Notes: generated from the letters alone by a model not told the origin. 64,000 bases of DNA from Streptomyces sp. NBRC 110611 (GCF_001590865.1 NZ_BBUY01000020.1:17356-81355); one strand, 5' to 3'. Counted from the stretch's first letter, positions 42,125-51,187 are shown. Program-made: numbers and translations.

Positions 42125-43126
42125 TCAGTGCCCCAGCCGCTTGAGGGCCTGTTCCGGGTAGCGGTCGCCCGCCACCGCCTCCTCCGGCACGGCCTGCCGC
42201 AGCAGTTCGCGGTCGGCCTCGGTCAGCGACAGTGCCACGGCGGCGGCGTTCTCCTCCAGGTAGCGGCGGCGCTTGGTGCCGGGGATGGGCACGATGTCGT
42301 CGCCCTCCGCGAGCAGCCAGGCGAGCGCGGCCTGGGCGGGCGAGCAGCCGATCCGCTCGGCGACGTCGCGTACGGCCCGTACGAGCGCGAGGTTGTGCGG
42401 GAGGTTCTCGTCGGCGAACCGCGGCCAGCGCCGGCGGTTGTCCTGCGGGGCCAGCTCGTCGCGGGAGGAGAGGGCTCCGGTGAGCATGCCGCGCCCGAGG
42501 GGGCAGTAGGCCACGACGGCGACGCCCAGTTCCCGGCAGGTGGCGAGCAGTTCGCCCTCCACCACGCCACGGGTGAAGAGGGAGTACTCCACCTGGACCG
42601 CGCTGATCGGGTGGACGGCGTGCGCCGTGCGCAGCGTGGCGGGGCTGACCTCGCTCAGTCCGATGTGGCGCACCAGTCCGGCCTCCACCAGCCGGGACAT
42701 GGCGCCGACCGTCTCCTCGACGGGCGTGCCGGGGTCACGGCGGTGCACGTAGTAGAGGTCGATGTGCGTGGTGCCCAGGCGGCGCAGTGAGGCCCGGCAG
42801 GCGAGGGGTACGTAGTCGGCGGAGGTGTCGACGGCGTCGACCCGGCCGGTGGCCGCGTCGTGGCGGAGGCCGAATTTGGTCGCCACGACCATCCGGTCCC
42901 GCTCGTGAGCATGCCGGCGCAGCCAGCGGCCGACCAACTCCTCGTTGGCGCCCTGCCCATAGGCGTCGGCGGTGTCCAACAGGGTGATGCCCGTCTCCAG
43001 GGCGCGGTCGAGCGTGCGCTGGGACTCCTCCTCGTCCGGAGTGCCGTAGGCGATCGACATACCCATACAGCCCAGGCCGATCGCGGACACCTCGGGGCCG
43101 TCAACACCCAGTCGGCGGTACTTCAT
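42125..43126 (-). CDS. Aldo/keto reductase
   Basis: 333 aa from ATG 43126, overlapping the stop of the upstream gene (ATGA), so translation is coupled. AKR features: MKYRRLGVDGPEVSAIGLGC, TLLDTADAYGQGANEELVGR with catalytic Asp/Tyr, VVATKFGL with Lys, IDLYYVHRRDP with His, then AYCPLGRGMLTG and IPGTKRRRYLEENAAAVAL for NADPH. It is of the AKR13/YajO-like barrel type acting on aldehydes or ketones; substrate unknown. The open frame continues to 44308 but that part is a shadow. Confidence 0.92.
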   Translation of the reverse strand: MKYRRLGVDGPEVSAIGLGCMGMSIAYGTPDEEESQRTLDRALETGITLLDTADAYGQGANEELVGRWLRRHAHERDRMVVATKFGLRHDAATGRVDAVDTSADYVPLACRASLRRLGTTHIDLYYVHRRDPGTPVEETVGAMSRLVEAGLVRHIGLSEVSPATLRTAHAVHPISAVQVEYSLFTRGVVEGELLATCRELGVAVVAYCPLGRGMLTGALSSRDELAPQDNRRRWPRFADENLPHNLALVRAVRDVAERIGCSPAQAALAWLLAEGDDIVPIPGTKRRRYLEENAAAVALSLTEADRELLRQAVPEEAVAGDRYPEQALKRLGH

Positions 43127-44340
43127 CGAACCTTCTCCTCCATCTCCTCCGTGGAACGAACAGCGGTGTAGGCGCGGGCGACGTGCAGCAGCCACGCGAC
43201 CAGTTCGGGGTATCCCCCGTCCTGTGCGGTCTCCGGCCCGAGCGCCCCGGACGCCTGGACCGGCGGACGGTCGTCGTGCTTCGCGCGCAGCGCCGACGTC
43301 AGCAGGCCGGCCAGCACCATGGCGTCCAGCCGGTCGCCCGTCAGCCCGGCCTCCTCGGCCGACCGGCGGGCGCCGGCGGCCACGGCCGGGTCCATGTACG
43401 GGCGCAGCGCGAGCAGACCGTCCTGGATCTCGATCACCCTGCGGTAGAGGCGGTAGCTGATGTCGCCGGGCAGGAAGCGGGCGAGGCGGCCGGCGTGACG
43501 GGGGTTGAGCGCGATGTCCGGCACGGCCGCGTACAGGGCGCTCCACAGGGGATGCAGCCGCTGGTAGGTGACGAAGTTGCGGACCAGACGGCGCCACTGG
43601 GAGACCTGCGGTCCCCAGGAAGGCATGGTGAGCCCCGCCACCAGGAAGAAGATGCCGGTGCCGTTGGCCACCGGCGTCAGCAGTTCCCATTCCAGCGGGT
43701 CCAGTCCGCACTGCACCGCGATCAGCGACAACAGCCGGTTGAGGCAGTAGACGAGGCATGCGCTCGCCCCGATCGCCGTGCAGTACAGGCCCCTTCGCAG
43801 CCACTCCCGGCCGGCCACCCGCCCGTAGCGCAGGCACAGCCGGATGATCTCGATCATTCCGGCGCCGAACGCGCTGACGTAGAGCAGCAGATACCCGGCG
43901 ACCAGCGGGCGGTGCGCGTTCTGCAGCAGATAGTGCGCGCTGCGCTGCTGTGCCTCCGCGCCCGCCGCCGCCCACATGGTGAGCATGGCCACCGCGCACA
44001 GGGCGGCGACCAGCAGCCGCACGACAGCACGCCGGCGGGCGACTTCGGGCGGGTACACCCAGTAGACGATCGCGGTGAGGAAGGCCGCGCTGGACGCGAC
44101 GCCGCCGAGGAGGTGGATGCCGAGCGCCCCGAGATCGGCCACGCCCAGACGCGCGTCCACGGCCCGCGAGACCGAGGGCGTGGAGAGCGTGAAGGAGATC
44201 CCCTTGAAGAAGAACGCGATGAGCAGCGCGCACAGCGCCGGATCGTCCCGCTGATGGCGCAGGTCGCGCAGCCGGTAGAGCAGGGCCAGTACACACAGGA
44301 CGGCACACGCGGGGAAGACGACGGCCTTCACACCGGTCAT
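43123..44340 (-). CDS. MAB_1171c-like membrane protein
   Basis: 405 aa from ATG 44340. Seven N-terminal helices (VVFPACAVLCVLALLYRL, ALCALLIAFFFKGISFTL, GIHLLGGVASSAAFLTAI) are followed by a cytoplasmic C-terminal region: WRRLVRNFVTYQRLHPLWSA and LYRRVIEIQDGLLALRPYMD. This architecture is typical of the MAB_1171c-like family of actinomycetes, whose role is unknown. Such genes commonly follow an ImmA/IrrE-type peptidase gene, as here (43 bases upstream), suggesting a peptidase-linked signalling pair. Confidence 0.85.
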   Translation of the reverse strand: MTGVKAVVFPACAVLCVLALLYRLRDLRHQRDDPALCALLIAFFFKGISFTLSTPSVSRAVDARLGVADLGALGIHLLGGVASSAAFLTAIVYWVYPPEVARRRAVVRLLVAALCAVAMLTMWAAAGAEAQQRSAHYLLQNAHRPLVAGYLLLYVSAFGAGMIEIIRLCLRYGRVAGREWLRRGLYCTAIGASACLVYCLNRLLSLIAVQCGLDPLEWELLTPVANGTGIFFLVAGLTMPSWGPQVSQWRRLVRNFVTYQRLHPLWSALYAAVPDIALNPRHAGRLARFLPGDISYRLYRRVIEIQDGLLALRPYMDPAVAAGARRSAEEAGLTGDRLDAMVLAGLLTSALRAKHDDRPPVQASGALGPETAQDGGYPELVAWLLHVARAYTAVRSTEEMEEKVR

Positions 44341-44382
44341 GACACGCCCCGCCGACCGGTGCGGCGAAGGTGCGCGGGCGGA

Positions 44383-44955
44383 CTACTGCCCATGGGAACC
44401 GGAGCCCGGACGCAGCGAGTTCTCGATCCGGGCGACCGTCTCGGCGGCATCGGACGGCACGTTCCAGACCGACTCCACCGGCGGCCGGGTGACGCGTTCG
44501 AGGATGAGCGAGGCGACGGTCTCCGCCTCCTGTTCCTCCTCACTGGAGTAGGCGGCGCGCCCCAGCATCTCCCGCACCCGCCGCGGATCCAGATCCGGCA
44601 GCAGACGCTGCATCACCGCCGTGTCGAATCCCGCGGAGTCGCAGTGGTCGCACAGCATGTGCGCGAGCTCATGGGCGATGATGTGGTCCTGGTGCAGTCG
44701 GCTGGTGTCCGCCTCGACGACGATGACGTCGAACGCGTCCGTCGCCAGCCACATACCGCAGGGAGTCTTCGCGCCCAGGGGCATCGATACGAGCCGGATC
44801 GGGCGGCCGCGGTCCGCGCTGAGCCGTTCCATCAGCGTGGCGATACTGCATCCGTCGGGCAGCTCCAGGCGCGTCAGTACCGCCTCCGAAGCCCGTCGCA
44901 GGGACTTGAGGTTCTTCTTGCGGGGCTGCTTGTGAGCCCTGGAGGGTAAGGCCAC
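44383..44955 (-). CDS. ImmA/IrrE-type metallo-endopeptidase-like protein
   Basis: 190 aa from GTG 44955, with AAGGAGTG upstream; the frame extends to 45204 without coding character. A basic N-terminus (HKQPRKKNLKSLRRASEAV) is followed by the zinc motif HIIAHELAHMLCDH (HExxH at about 95-99) and an acidic helix SSEEEQEAETVASLILER with the third ligand region. ImmA/IrrE peptidases cleave repressors under stress; no matching repressor gene is adjacent. Paired with the MAB_1171c-like gene. Confidence 0.85.
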   Translation of the reverse strand: MALPSRAHKQPRKKNLKSLRRASEAVLTRLELPDGCSIATLMERLSADRGRPIRLVSMPLGAKTPCGMWLATDAFDVIVVEADTSRLHQDHIIAHELAHMLCDHCDSAGFDTAVMQRLLPDLDPRRVREMLGRAAYSSEEEQEAETVASLILERVTRPPVESVWNVPSDAAETVARIENSLRPGSGSHGQ

Positions 44956-45211
44956 GGCTGATGCCCACTCCTTCCCGCCACCGGTCTTCGCTCCCCGCAG
45001 GCCGATGGTAGCCGTCCTCGGAGCCCGGAAGCCGCTGTTGACGGCTCGGCCCCAAGGTACGCGATGGAGGGCGGCTCCCTGAAGCCGGACCGGCCGCCCC
45101 GGACGCGTGGCCGCCCCGGACGCGTGGCCGCCACGGACGCAGGGGCGGCGATCACGCCGAACATGTCGAAGAGGAGCACACCGCCGCCGGCGGGGATGTG
45201 TCATGGGGTGG
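44956..45211. other. Gap between the ImmA-like and DeoR genes
   Basis: 256 bp with no supported gene. CCCCGGACGCGTGGCCG is directly repeated at about 45094 and 45112. Probable promoter region of the ImmA-like gene. Confidence 0.35.
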
Positions 45212-45967
45212 TCACGCCATTCGTACGGTGAGGCCCGCGGCGCTCAGCGCGTCGGTCGCGTCGGCGGGGGCGGCCTGGTCGGTGACCACGGCGTGCAGCG
45301 CCGAGGCCGGTGCGACGTGGGCCAGGGCGGTGCGGCTGAGCTTGGCGGCCTCGGCGACGGCGATGACGCGGCGGGACGAGGCCATCGCGGCGCGCTTGAC
45401 GGCGGCGTCGGCCAGGTCGTAGGCGGTGAGCCCGTCGGTGGCGGTCAGCCCGCAGCAGCCGAGGATCGCGGTGTCGAAGCGCAGCGCGGCGAGCGAAGCC
45501 TCGGTCAGTGGTCCGGTCAGGGCCAGTTCGCCGCGGCGTGGCTGGCCGCCGGGCAGCAACAGCGTCAACTGCGCTGCGTCGGCAAGGGCGTTGGCGGCAT
45601 GCAGGGACAGCGGCATGACGGTCAGCCGACGGTGCACCAGGAGGCGGGCCACCTCCAGGCACGTGGTTCCGCCGTCCAGGACGACCGACTCGCCGTCCGC
45701 GACGAGCGCGGCCACCTCGGCGGCGATCCGCCGCTTGACCTCGAGACCTTCCTGGGCTCTCAGCGCGAAGGGCGGTTCCTCGCCCCGTAGCAGCAGACTC
45801 CGGGCGCCGCCACGGTAGCGCTCCAGGACTCCCTGTTCGGCGAGGACCTCCAGATCGCGGCGGATGGTCATCTCGGAGGCACCGGTGAGCTGCGCCAGCT
45901 CGGCCACACTGCTGCGGCCGTGCTCGCGTACGGCGTCGGTGATCCGCTTCAGTCGCTCTGCACTCAT
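45212..45967 (-). CDS. DeoR-family transcriptional regulator
   Basis: 251 aa from ATG 45967; an in-frame ATG at 45982 is an alternative, and both overlap the operator region. The N-terminal winged helix reads MSAERLKRITDAVREHGRSS, then LTGASEMTIRRDLEVLAEQG. The sugar-phosphate sensing domain has ADGESVVLDGGTTCLEVARL, LHAANALADAAQLTLLLPGG, FDTAILGCCGLTATDGLTAY. It is divergent from an MFS transporter, with GAACAT/ATGTTC half-sites between them, and likely represses it until a phosphorylated sugar accumulates. Confidence 0.93.
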   Translation of the reverse strand: MSAERLKRITDAVREHGRSSVAELAQLTGASEMTIRRDLEVLAEQGVLERYRGGARSLLLRGEEPPFALRAQEGLEVKRRIAAEVAALVADGESVVLDGGTTCLEVARLLVHRRLTVMPLSLHAANALADAAQLTLLLPGGQPRRGELALTGPLTEASLAALRFDTAILGCCGLTATDGLTAYDLADAAVKRAAMASSRRVIAVAEAAKLSRTALAHVAPASALHAVVTDQAAPADATDALSAAGLTVRMA

Positions 45968-45976
45968 CCTCAAATT

Positions 45977-46013
45977 GAACATCAAAGATGTTCGGAATGC
46001 AATTTACGAACAT
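45977..46013. promoter_or_regulatory. DeoR-type operator array GAACAT/ATGTTC
   Basis: GAACATC-AAA-GATGTTC (45977-45993) is a perfect 7-bp inverted repeat. Its right arm also pairs with a third half-site: ATGTTCG (45988-45994) and CGAACAT (46007-46013). It sits between the DeoR gene and the MFS gene and covers the MFS -35 region. Confidence 0.7.
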
Positions 46014-46032
46014 GAATTCTGTTTGCTACGTT
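46004..46032 (+). promoter_or_regulatory. Promoter of the MFS gene; probable leaderless start
   Basis: TTACGA (46004-46009), 17-bp spacer, TACGTT (46027-46032). The ATG lies 8 bases after the -10 start of spacing, at the expected transcription start, and no ribosome site is present, so the mRNA is probably leaderless. Confidence 0.5.
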
Positions 46033-46039
46033 CGATCGC

Positions 46040-47266
46040 ATGCAGAGAATCTTGCGGCTCGGACGAGGCGCCACCTTCGCCTACTTCGCCCTCAACGGCT
46101 TCCTCATGGGCATGTGGATCGTCCACATCCCCGTCGTGGAGCAGCGCACCGGCATCGGCCACGCGCTGCTCGGCTGGCTGCTGCTGCTCCTGGGCGCCGG
46201 TGCCTTCGCCGGGATGCGGCTCGCCGGTCCGCTCACGGACCGGATCGGGCCCCGCAAGGCAGTCCCTCTCGGCGCCGCACTGTGCAGCTGTGCCGTACCC
46301 TTGCCGGGGCTCGCCACCGACGCATGGGGGCTGGGCACGGCCCTGCTGGTCCTCGGACTGGGCAACGGGGTACTCGACGTGAGCATGAACACCCACGCCG
46401 TCCAGGTCGAACGCGGCTACGGACGGCCCGTGATGTCGGCCTTCCACGCGATGTTCTCCGTCGGCGGTGTGCTCGCCGCACTGGCCGGCGCCCTCACCCT
46501 CGGCCTCGGCTGGAGCCCCGCCACCGCACTCGGCATCACCGCCGCGGGCGGCCTCGCCCTCACCGCACTGGCGGTCCCGGCCCTGCTGCCCCACGACCCC
46601 ACTCCGCCCGACGAGACCGAGGGTGCGGCCGAGAGCGGAGCCACCAGGATGCGACGCACCACATCACGCGGACCCTCCCGCGTCTGGATCCTGGCCGTAC
46701 TCGCCTTCATGCTCATGCTGTGCGAGGGCGTCGCCAACGACTGGAGCGTGCTCCACCTCAAGAGCGTGCTCGGCGCACCGGTCGCCACCGCCGCCTTCGC
46801 CTACGGCGCGTTCGCCACCGCCATGACGACCGGCCGACTGCTCACCGACCGCCTCGCCGGACGCTACGGTCCCCCCGCGGTCCTGCGCTACGGCTCCGCT
46901 CTCGCCACCGTCGGCCTGACCCTGGCCGCAGTCGCCCCCACCACCCCGCTGGCCCTGATCGGATGGACGGCCACGGGAGCAGGACTGTCCGGCTGCATCC
47001 CCCAGCTGTTCAGCGCCGCCGGCCACCTCGACCCGGGCACCGCCGGGGCGAACGTCTCCCGGGTCGCCGGCCTCGGCTACCTCGGCATGCTCGCCGGCCC
47101 GGCCGTCATCGGGCCACTCACCCATCTCGTACCGCTCAACCTCACACTCTTGCTTCCGGTGGCCTTCTGCATCATCACCGCCTGCACCGCCCACATACTC
47201 AAGCCCTCGCCCTCCACCGCCACCGACTCCACCCCATCCATCCCTCTCGAAGGCACCACCCGATGA
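46040..47266 (+). CDS. MFS transporter (fucose-permease/YbjJ type)
   Basis: 408 aa from ATG 46040, with twelve predicted helices. Motifs: LAGPLTDRIGPRKAVPLGAA (loop 2-3), GNGVLDVSMNTHAVQVERGY, SAFHAMFSVGGVLAALAGAL, a typical YbjJ/FucP-like segment, and CEGVANDWSVLHLKSVLGAP opening the second half. Ligand probably a sugar or sugar derivative, judging from the divergent DeoR regulator. It lacks a ribosome site and is probably translated from a leaderless transcript. Confidence 0.92.
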   Translation: MQRILRLGRGATFAYFALNGFLMGMWIVHIPVVEQRTGIGHALLGWLLLLLGAGAFAGMRLAGPLTDRIGPRKAVPLGAALCSCAVPLPGLATDAWGLGTALLVLGLGNGVLDVSMNTHAVQVERGYGRPVMSAFHAMFSVGGVLAALAGALTLGLGWSPATALGITAAGGLALTALAVPALLPHDPTPPDETEGAAESGATRMRRTTSRGPSRVWILAVLAFMLMLCEGVANDWSVLHLKSVLGAPVATAAFAYGAFATAMTTGRLLTDRLAGRYGPPAVLRYGSALATVGLTLAAVAPTTPLALIGWTATGAGLSGCIPQLFSAAGHLDPGTAGANVSRVAGLGYLGMLAGPAVIGPLTHLVPLNLTLLLPVAFCIITACTAHILKPSPSTATDSTPSIPLEGTTR

Positions 47267-47400
47267 CAATCCCTGCGCGAACTGCACGACATCGAGGCCG
47301 AACACGGCCCCATCACCGTCGGATTGGACGGCGGCGAGAACAAGTCCGAACCCCGCGACGCCAAAGTCATCGCCGATGGCGGTGATCAGCTCCGCAGCGT
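47267..47400 (+). other. Unassigned fragments after the MFS gene
   Basis: One forward frame reads LRELHDIEAEHGPITVGLDG from about 47271, like a short piece of a toxin-antitoxin-type protein, but without start or continuation. Nothing firm can be called. Confidence 0.25.
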
Positions 47401-47674
47401 CCGCACGGCGTGCTTCCTTCAGCTGCCGCCGCGCGGCATGTTGTCGGCGCACGGCCCGTCGCGTCCCGCCCAGGAGCAGGCCCAGGCCGAGCATGCCGAC
47501 GGCGCCAACGATGGCGCCAACGAGGAACAGCACTCCGGTGGAACCGGTGATGTGGTAGCCGAAGACCACAAAGGCTTGAGGGAGCTCGTGGGCGCTGCCT
47601 GCGTTAGTGACGACTGCGGCCACGCCGACGACGATCGCGGCCACCAGGAGGATGAGGCCGAGGATCACGATCAT
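47400..47674 (-). pseudogene. Truncated small membrane protein gene
   Basis: The reverse frame from ATG 47674 reads MIVILGLILLVAAIVVGVAA, VVTNAGSAHELPQAFVVFGY, HITGSTGVLFLVGAIVGAVG, MLGLGLLLGGTRRAVRRQ, a two-helix streptomycete membrane protein. Intact homologues as I recall them continue with a basic, disordered cytoplasmic tail. Here coding character fades near 47400 (RRADAAELITAIGDDFGVAG), and the frame runs on as a shadow of the MFS gene to 46664. It is probably truncated, or its true end is near 47270. Confidence 0.5.
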
Positions 47675-48256
47675 GACGCACTCCGAAGATCGACACGCAT
47701 GTCTCCTTCCAGACTGCGCCCGTCTTCCCGCCGCAGCCACCGCCAGCATCGGCCATAGCGTCTCGGCACCATCACCGCTGAGCACGACGCCACTGCCGTC
47801 CTGGTCCTGGAGTGCGGCGGTGCCGTATCCGTGCCGACGGACCAGCCGAACAAGTCCCCAGAGTCGGAGGCGGCGCTGTGAGTTCCGCGAGTTCCCGCAG
47901 GGGGGTGACCGACGGCGGCCCCGCGCCAGCAGAGTGTGACTGGGCGCCAAGCTGCACGGCACGCCGCCGCAGCCGTGCCCAACCTGCGCCACGTGGAGTG
48001 GTTCCATGATCACGTCCGTATCGAGCGCATGCTCTTCCGCGGCACGCTCGATCCCGCCGGAGGAAGCGTGACACCTGGCGTCGACGGCGCGTCGGGACAC
48101 GGACTGACCTTGCGGACCACGACGCCGACTCCCACCGGGTCGGCTGAGCACCACTCGTACGGCGGCTGTGCCCCCGCACCAATCAGTCAGGCAATGCTGT
48201 TCGGCTCCAGCCAGTGGGCGGCCAGCTGCGCCAGATGAACAAGAAGGATTACGCAC
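47675..48256. other. 582-bp region without a supported gene
   Basis: A forward frame near 47757-47881 (RLGTITAEHDATAVLVLECG, GAVSVPTDQPNKSPESEAAL) looks protein-like but has no start. Other frames show no family. Likely decayed DNA between the truncated membrane gene and the SDR gene. Confidence 0.35.
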
Positions 48257-49294
48257 ATGACACAGACCCTGGTCATCACGGGAGCGAGTGCCGGGATCGG
48301 CCGCGCCACCGCCCGTCTCTTCGCCGAACGGCGCGCCAACATCGCTCTCCTCGCCCGCGGCCACACCGGTCTCGACGCCGTTGCCGCAGAGATCGAACAG
48401 GCCGGCGCCCGGGCGCTCGTGCTCCCCACCGACATGGCTCGCCACGACCAGGTGGAGGCAGCGGCGGAAGCGGCCCAAGCGGAGTTCGGTGCCATCGACG
48501 TCTGGATCAACTGCGCATGCACCTCCGTCTTCGCGCCGTTCACCGACATCGCACCGGCGGAATTCCAGCGGGTCACCGAAGTCACGTACCTGGGATACGT
48601 GTACGGTACCCGCGCCGCCTTGCGCCGGATGCTGCCCCGCAACGCGGGGACGGTGGTGCAGGTCGGCTCGGCCCTCGGCCATCGCTCCGTACCGCTGCAA
48701 TCCGCATACTGCGGAGCCAAACACGCCGTCCAAGGATTCACTTCCGCCGTACGCACCGAGCTTCTTCACCAGGAGAGCGACGTACACATCACCATGGTCC
48801 AGATGCCGGCCGTCAATACGCCGCAGTTCTCGTGGGTGCTCTCTCGTCTGCCCAGGCACCCGCAGCCGGTACCGCCGATCTACCAACCCGAAGTGGCGGC
48901 TCACGCCATCGCCTACGCAGCTGACCATCCGCACCGCAAGCAGTACTACGTCGGCGCTTCCACCGCCGCGACGATCTGGGCCAACGCCATCGCACCAGGT
49001 CTGCTCGACCGTTACCTCGCCCGAACCGGCTATGACTCCCAGCAGACCGACGAAGCACCCACCAGCGACCGGGCCACGAATTTGTGGCAACCTGCGGACG
49101 GCCCTGACGGCCGGGATTACGGAGCCCACGGCATCTTCGACTCACAGGCCAGACCCCACTCCGCGCAGGCAGCACTCGCCCGCCACCCGGCTCTCACCGC
49201 AGGAGCCCTGGCAGCAGGGGCCCTGTGGGCACTGGCTCTGCGGCGCTCACGAACAAGACTCTTGCCTTCCGCGGGACAACACCGCATCGAGTAG
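48257..49294 (+). CDS. Short-chain dehydrogenase/reductase with C-terminal anchor
   Basis: 345 aa from ATG 48257, with AAGAAGGA upstream. Cofactor motif TLVITGASAGIGRATARLFA; catalytic Ser138 (VVQVGSALGHRSV), Tyr151 and Lys155 (SAYCGAKHAVQGF). The usual NNAG after strand 4 is altered to INCAC. The SDR core ends near 250; a tail of about 95 residues includes PALTAGALAAGALWALALRR, which may act as a membrane anchor. Streptomycetes have similar long SDRs of unknown substrate. Monocistronic. Confidence 0.9.
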   Translation: MTQTLVITGASAGIGRATARLFAERRANIALLARGHTGLDAVAAEIEQAGARALVLPTDMARHDQVEAAAEAAQAEFGAIDVWINCACTSVFAPFTDIAPAEFQRVTEVTYLGYVYGTRAALRRMLPRNAGTVVQVGSALGHRSVPLQSAYCGAKHAVQGFTSAVRTELLHQESDVHITMVQMPAVNTPQFSWVLSRLPRHPQPVPPIYQPEVAAHAIAYAADHPHRKQYYVGASTAATIWANAIAPGLLDRYLARTGYDSQQTDEAPTSDRATNLWQPADGPDGRDYGAHGIFDSQARPHSAQAALARHPALTAGALAAGALWALALRRSRTRLLPSAGQHRIE

Positions 49295-49374
49295 CGAGAG
49301 TGACCTGGCCTCTGCGACGGGGCGCCCCACCACCACATGGGCAACTCGTCCGCCCGTGCGGTTACAGTCACACC

Positions 49375-49974
49375 ATGATGGATGGGGAGCAGGGGCCAGC
49401 GCTGACGACGTCGCACGGCATCGTGGAGCCTCGGGCAGGGCATGCCGACCGGGAGGCAGTAGCAGAGCAGCTGCGGGTCGCCGCAGGGGAAGGCCGAATC
49501 GACCTTGCCGAGCTGGAGGAGAGGATCGATCGGGCTTACGCCGCGAAGACATTTGGCGAACTCGACGTCCTGGTGGCCGACCTGCTGCAGGAGCGGCCCT
49601 CCGGCTCGCGTCCTGGCACTGACGCGGAACCGCTGGTCCTCAAGACCAGCCTGAGCAACATCAAGCAGAATGGCCGGTGGACAGTTCCCCGGAGGATCAC
49701 CGCCGAATGCAAAATGCTGAGCATCGTGATCGACTTCACCGAGGCGACCTGTGTGCACCGTGACGTCACCGTCGAGGCGCGTTGCGGAACGGGCAGCATT
49801 CAGTTGATCGTCCCACAGGGCTGGGCGGTGCGGGTCGACGGGGCGAGCACCAATACCGCTCACATCAGCAACAAGGCCACCGCACCGGCGGATCCGACCT
49901 CCCCGACACTCACGATCGTCGGACACCCGCGAGCCGGCCGCATCAAGATCAAACAACCCCGCCGGAGGCGGTAG
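49375..49974 (+). CDS. DUF1707 domain protein
   Basis: 199 aa from ATG 49375 (ATG 49378 possible). Residues about 22-75 match DUF1707: ADREAVAEQLRVAAGEGRID, LAELEERIDRAYAAKTFGEL, DVLVADLL. The C-terminal part (CKMLSIVIDFTEATCVHRDV, TVEARCGTGSIQLIVPQGWA) resembles the adhesin-like beta-solenoid often attached to DUF1707. No membrane helix. No ribosome site is visible; TACAGT at 49363-49368 could place transcription at the ATG (leaderless). Function unknown. Confidence 0.88.
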   Translation: MMDGEQGPALTTSHGIVEPRAGHADREAVAEQLRVAAGEGRIDLAELEERIDRAYAAKTFGELDVLVADLLQERPSGSRPGTDAEPLVLKTSLSNIKQNGRWTVPRRITAECKMLSIVIDFTEATCVHRDVTVEARCGTGSIQLIVPQGWAVRVDGASTNTAHISNKATAPADPTSPTLTIVGHPRAGRIKIKQPRRRR

Positions 49975-50518
49975 CCCACGCTCGCGCGGCCGGTTCCCCA
50001 ACACTGTCCCCGTTGTACCGAACGCCGACACGCGCTCCGAGGCCAAGCGGGGAACGATCGACCTCCCGACGGGAAAGGATCTCCGGAAGCCCATTTCGCC
50101 GCAGGGCAGGCCCATTCGTGAACACCCGCTACCGGTCTCCCCTCCGGCAACTGACCACCCGTTCAGGCATCCCGGGCAGGACCACACCGTCCGGCACCGG
50201 GCCTGGGGCCGCGTTCGTACAGGAGGGTTCACCGAGAGCGGCCCCGACAGCGCGGCCGGGCGATACCGTGGCCAGACGACACCGGTTCTGCCCCTGGAGC
50301 CGCACGGCCCCTGCCGCGCCCGCATCGTCTTGTCCTTCGTCACCGCACTCCAGACCGTGGTCGTGGTCGCGTACCTCGCGATCTGCCCCGCTGAGGAGTC
50401 CAGTCGTGCAGGCCGCCGAGGGCTGGTCGCGGCAGCTTGTCGGCGTACCCCGGCGCGTACCTGCCGGGGTACGGCAACAAGCCTCAATCGTGGGCTTTAC
50501 TGCCTCACCGTGACTGGT
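49975..50518. other. 544-bp gap without a recognisable gene
   Basis: No frame shows family resemblance; the longest open frames on both strands have poor codon bias. Likely decayed or regulatory DNA. Confidence 0.35.
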
Positions 50519-50974
50519 TCAACGGTAGGAGCCTGCAGTCCGTCGGGTGGTGACGTTGATGCGGTTCCACGCGTTCGCCGAGGCGATGGCCATCACCAAG
50601 GCCGCCAGACTCGACTCGTCGAAGTGCTTGGCAGCCTGCTCCCAGATCTCGTCGGGCACGCCGTCGGGGTTGTCGGCGATGCGGGTGGCCGCCTCGGTCA
50701 GCGCCAGGGCCGCACGTTCCTGGTCGGTGAAGTACGGGGCCTCGCGCCAGGCCGCCACGGCCCACAGCCGCTCGTTGCTTTCGCCTGCCTCATGGGACCG
50801 GTGCGCATGCAGATCCACGCAGGTGGCACACCCGTTGATCTGGCCGGTACGCAGTCTGACGAGTTCCAGGATGTGGCGGGGAACGCCGCTGCCTTGCAGG
50901 AACTGTTCCATCGCGGCCAACGCCTGGTAGCCGCCGCCTGCGAGGCGGTACACGTCGGCCATCCTTGCTTGCAT
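50519..50974 (-). CDS. Carboxymuconolactone decarboxylase/AhpD-like protein
   Basis: 151 aa from ATG 50974, with GAGGAGAAAGCC upstream. The AhpD core is seen: LELVRLRTGQINGCATCVDL, then HAHRSHEAGESNERLWAVAA, with redox pair Cys49-Cys52 and His56 in the CxxCxxxH motif. TDQERAALALTEAATRIAD and AALVMAIASANAWNRINVT complete the fold. An alkylhydroperoxidase-like antioxidant activity is plausible. Isolated, with 212 bp of apparently empty DNA upstream. Confidence 0.92.
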   Translation of the reverse strand: MQARMADVYRLAGGGYQALAAMEQFLQGSGVPRHILELVRLRTGQINGCATCVDLHAHRSHEAGESNERLWAVAAWREAPYFTDQERAALALTEAATRIADNPDGVPDEIWEQAAKHFDESSLAALVMAIASANAWNRINVTTRRTAGSYR

Positions 50975-51187
50975 GGCTTTCTCCTCATTCGTGACAGGTG
51001 ATAGCTGATAACTGAATCTTGGGGGTGACTTTGCCCCGTCTTGCGCCCTGCCGGGGCGGAACTACAGGTACTGAGCGTTCCTCCCGGGTGGTCAGCAGAG
51101 GGCGTGACAGGGGCAGCTTCGGGGATATCCGCCCTGTGTGAGCTCTGTTCGACTGCCGTCCCTTGTGCGTCGTCGCCTCTGCGGATC

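Noticed and set aside
42125..44308. 727-codon version of the aldo/keto reductase
   Set aside because: The N-terminal 394 codons are a shadow of the MAB_1171c-like gene; the reductase begins at 43126 with a conserved start and stop overlap.
46664..49129. Reverse frame of 821 codons through the MFS and SDR genes
   Set aside because: Only the piece near 47400-47674 has protein character; the rest lies opposite real genes.
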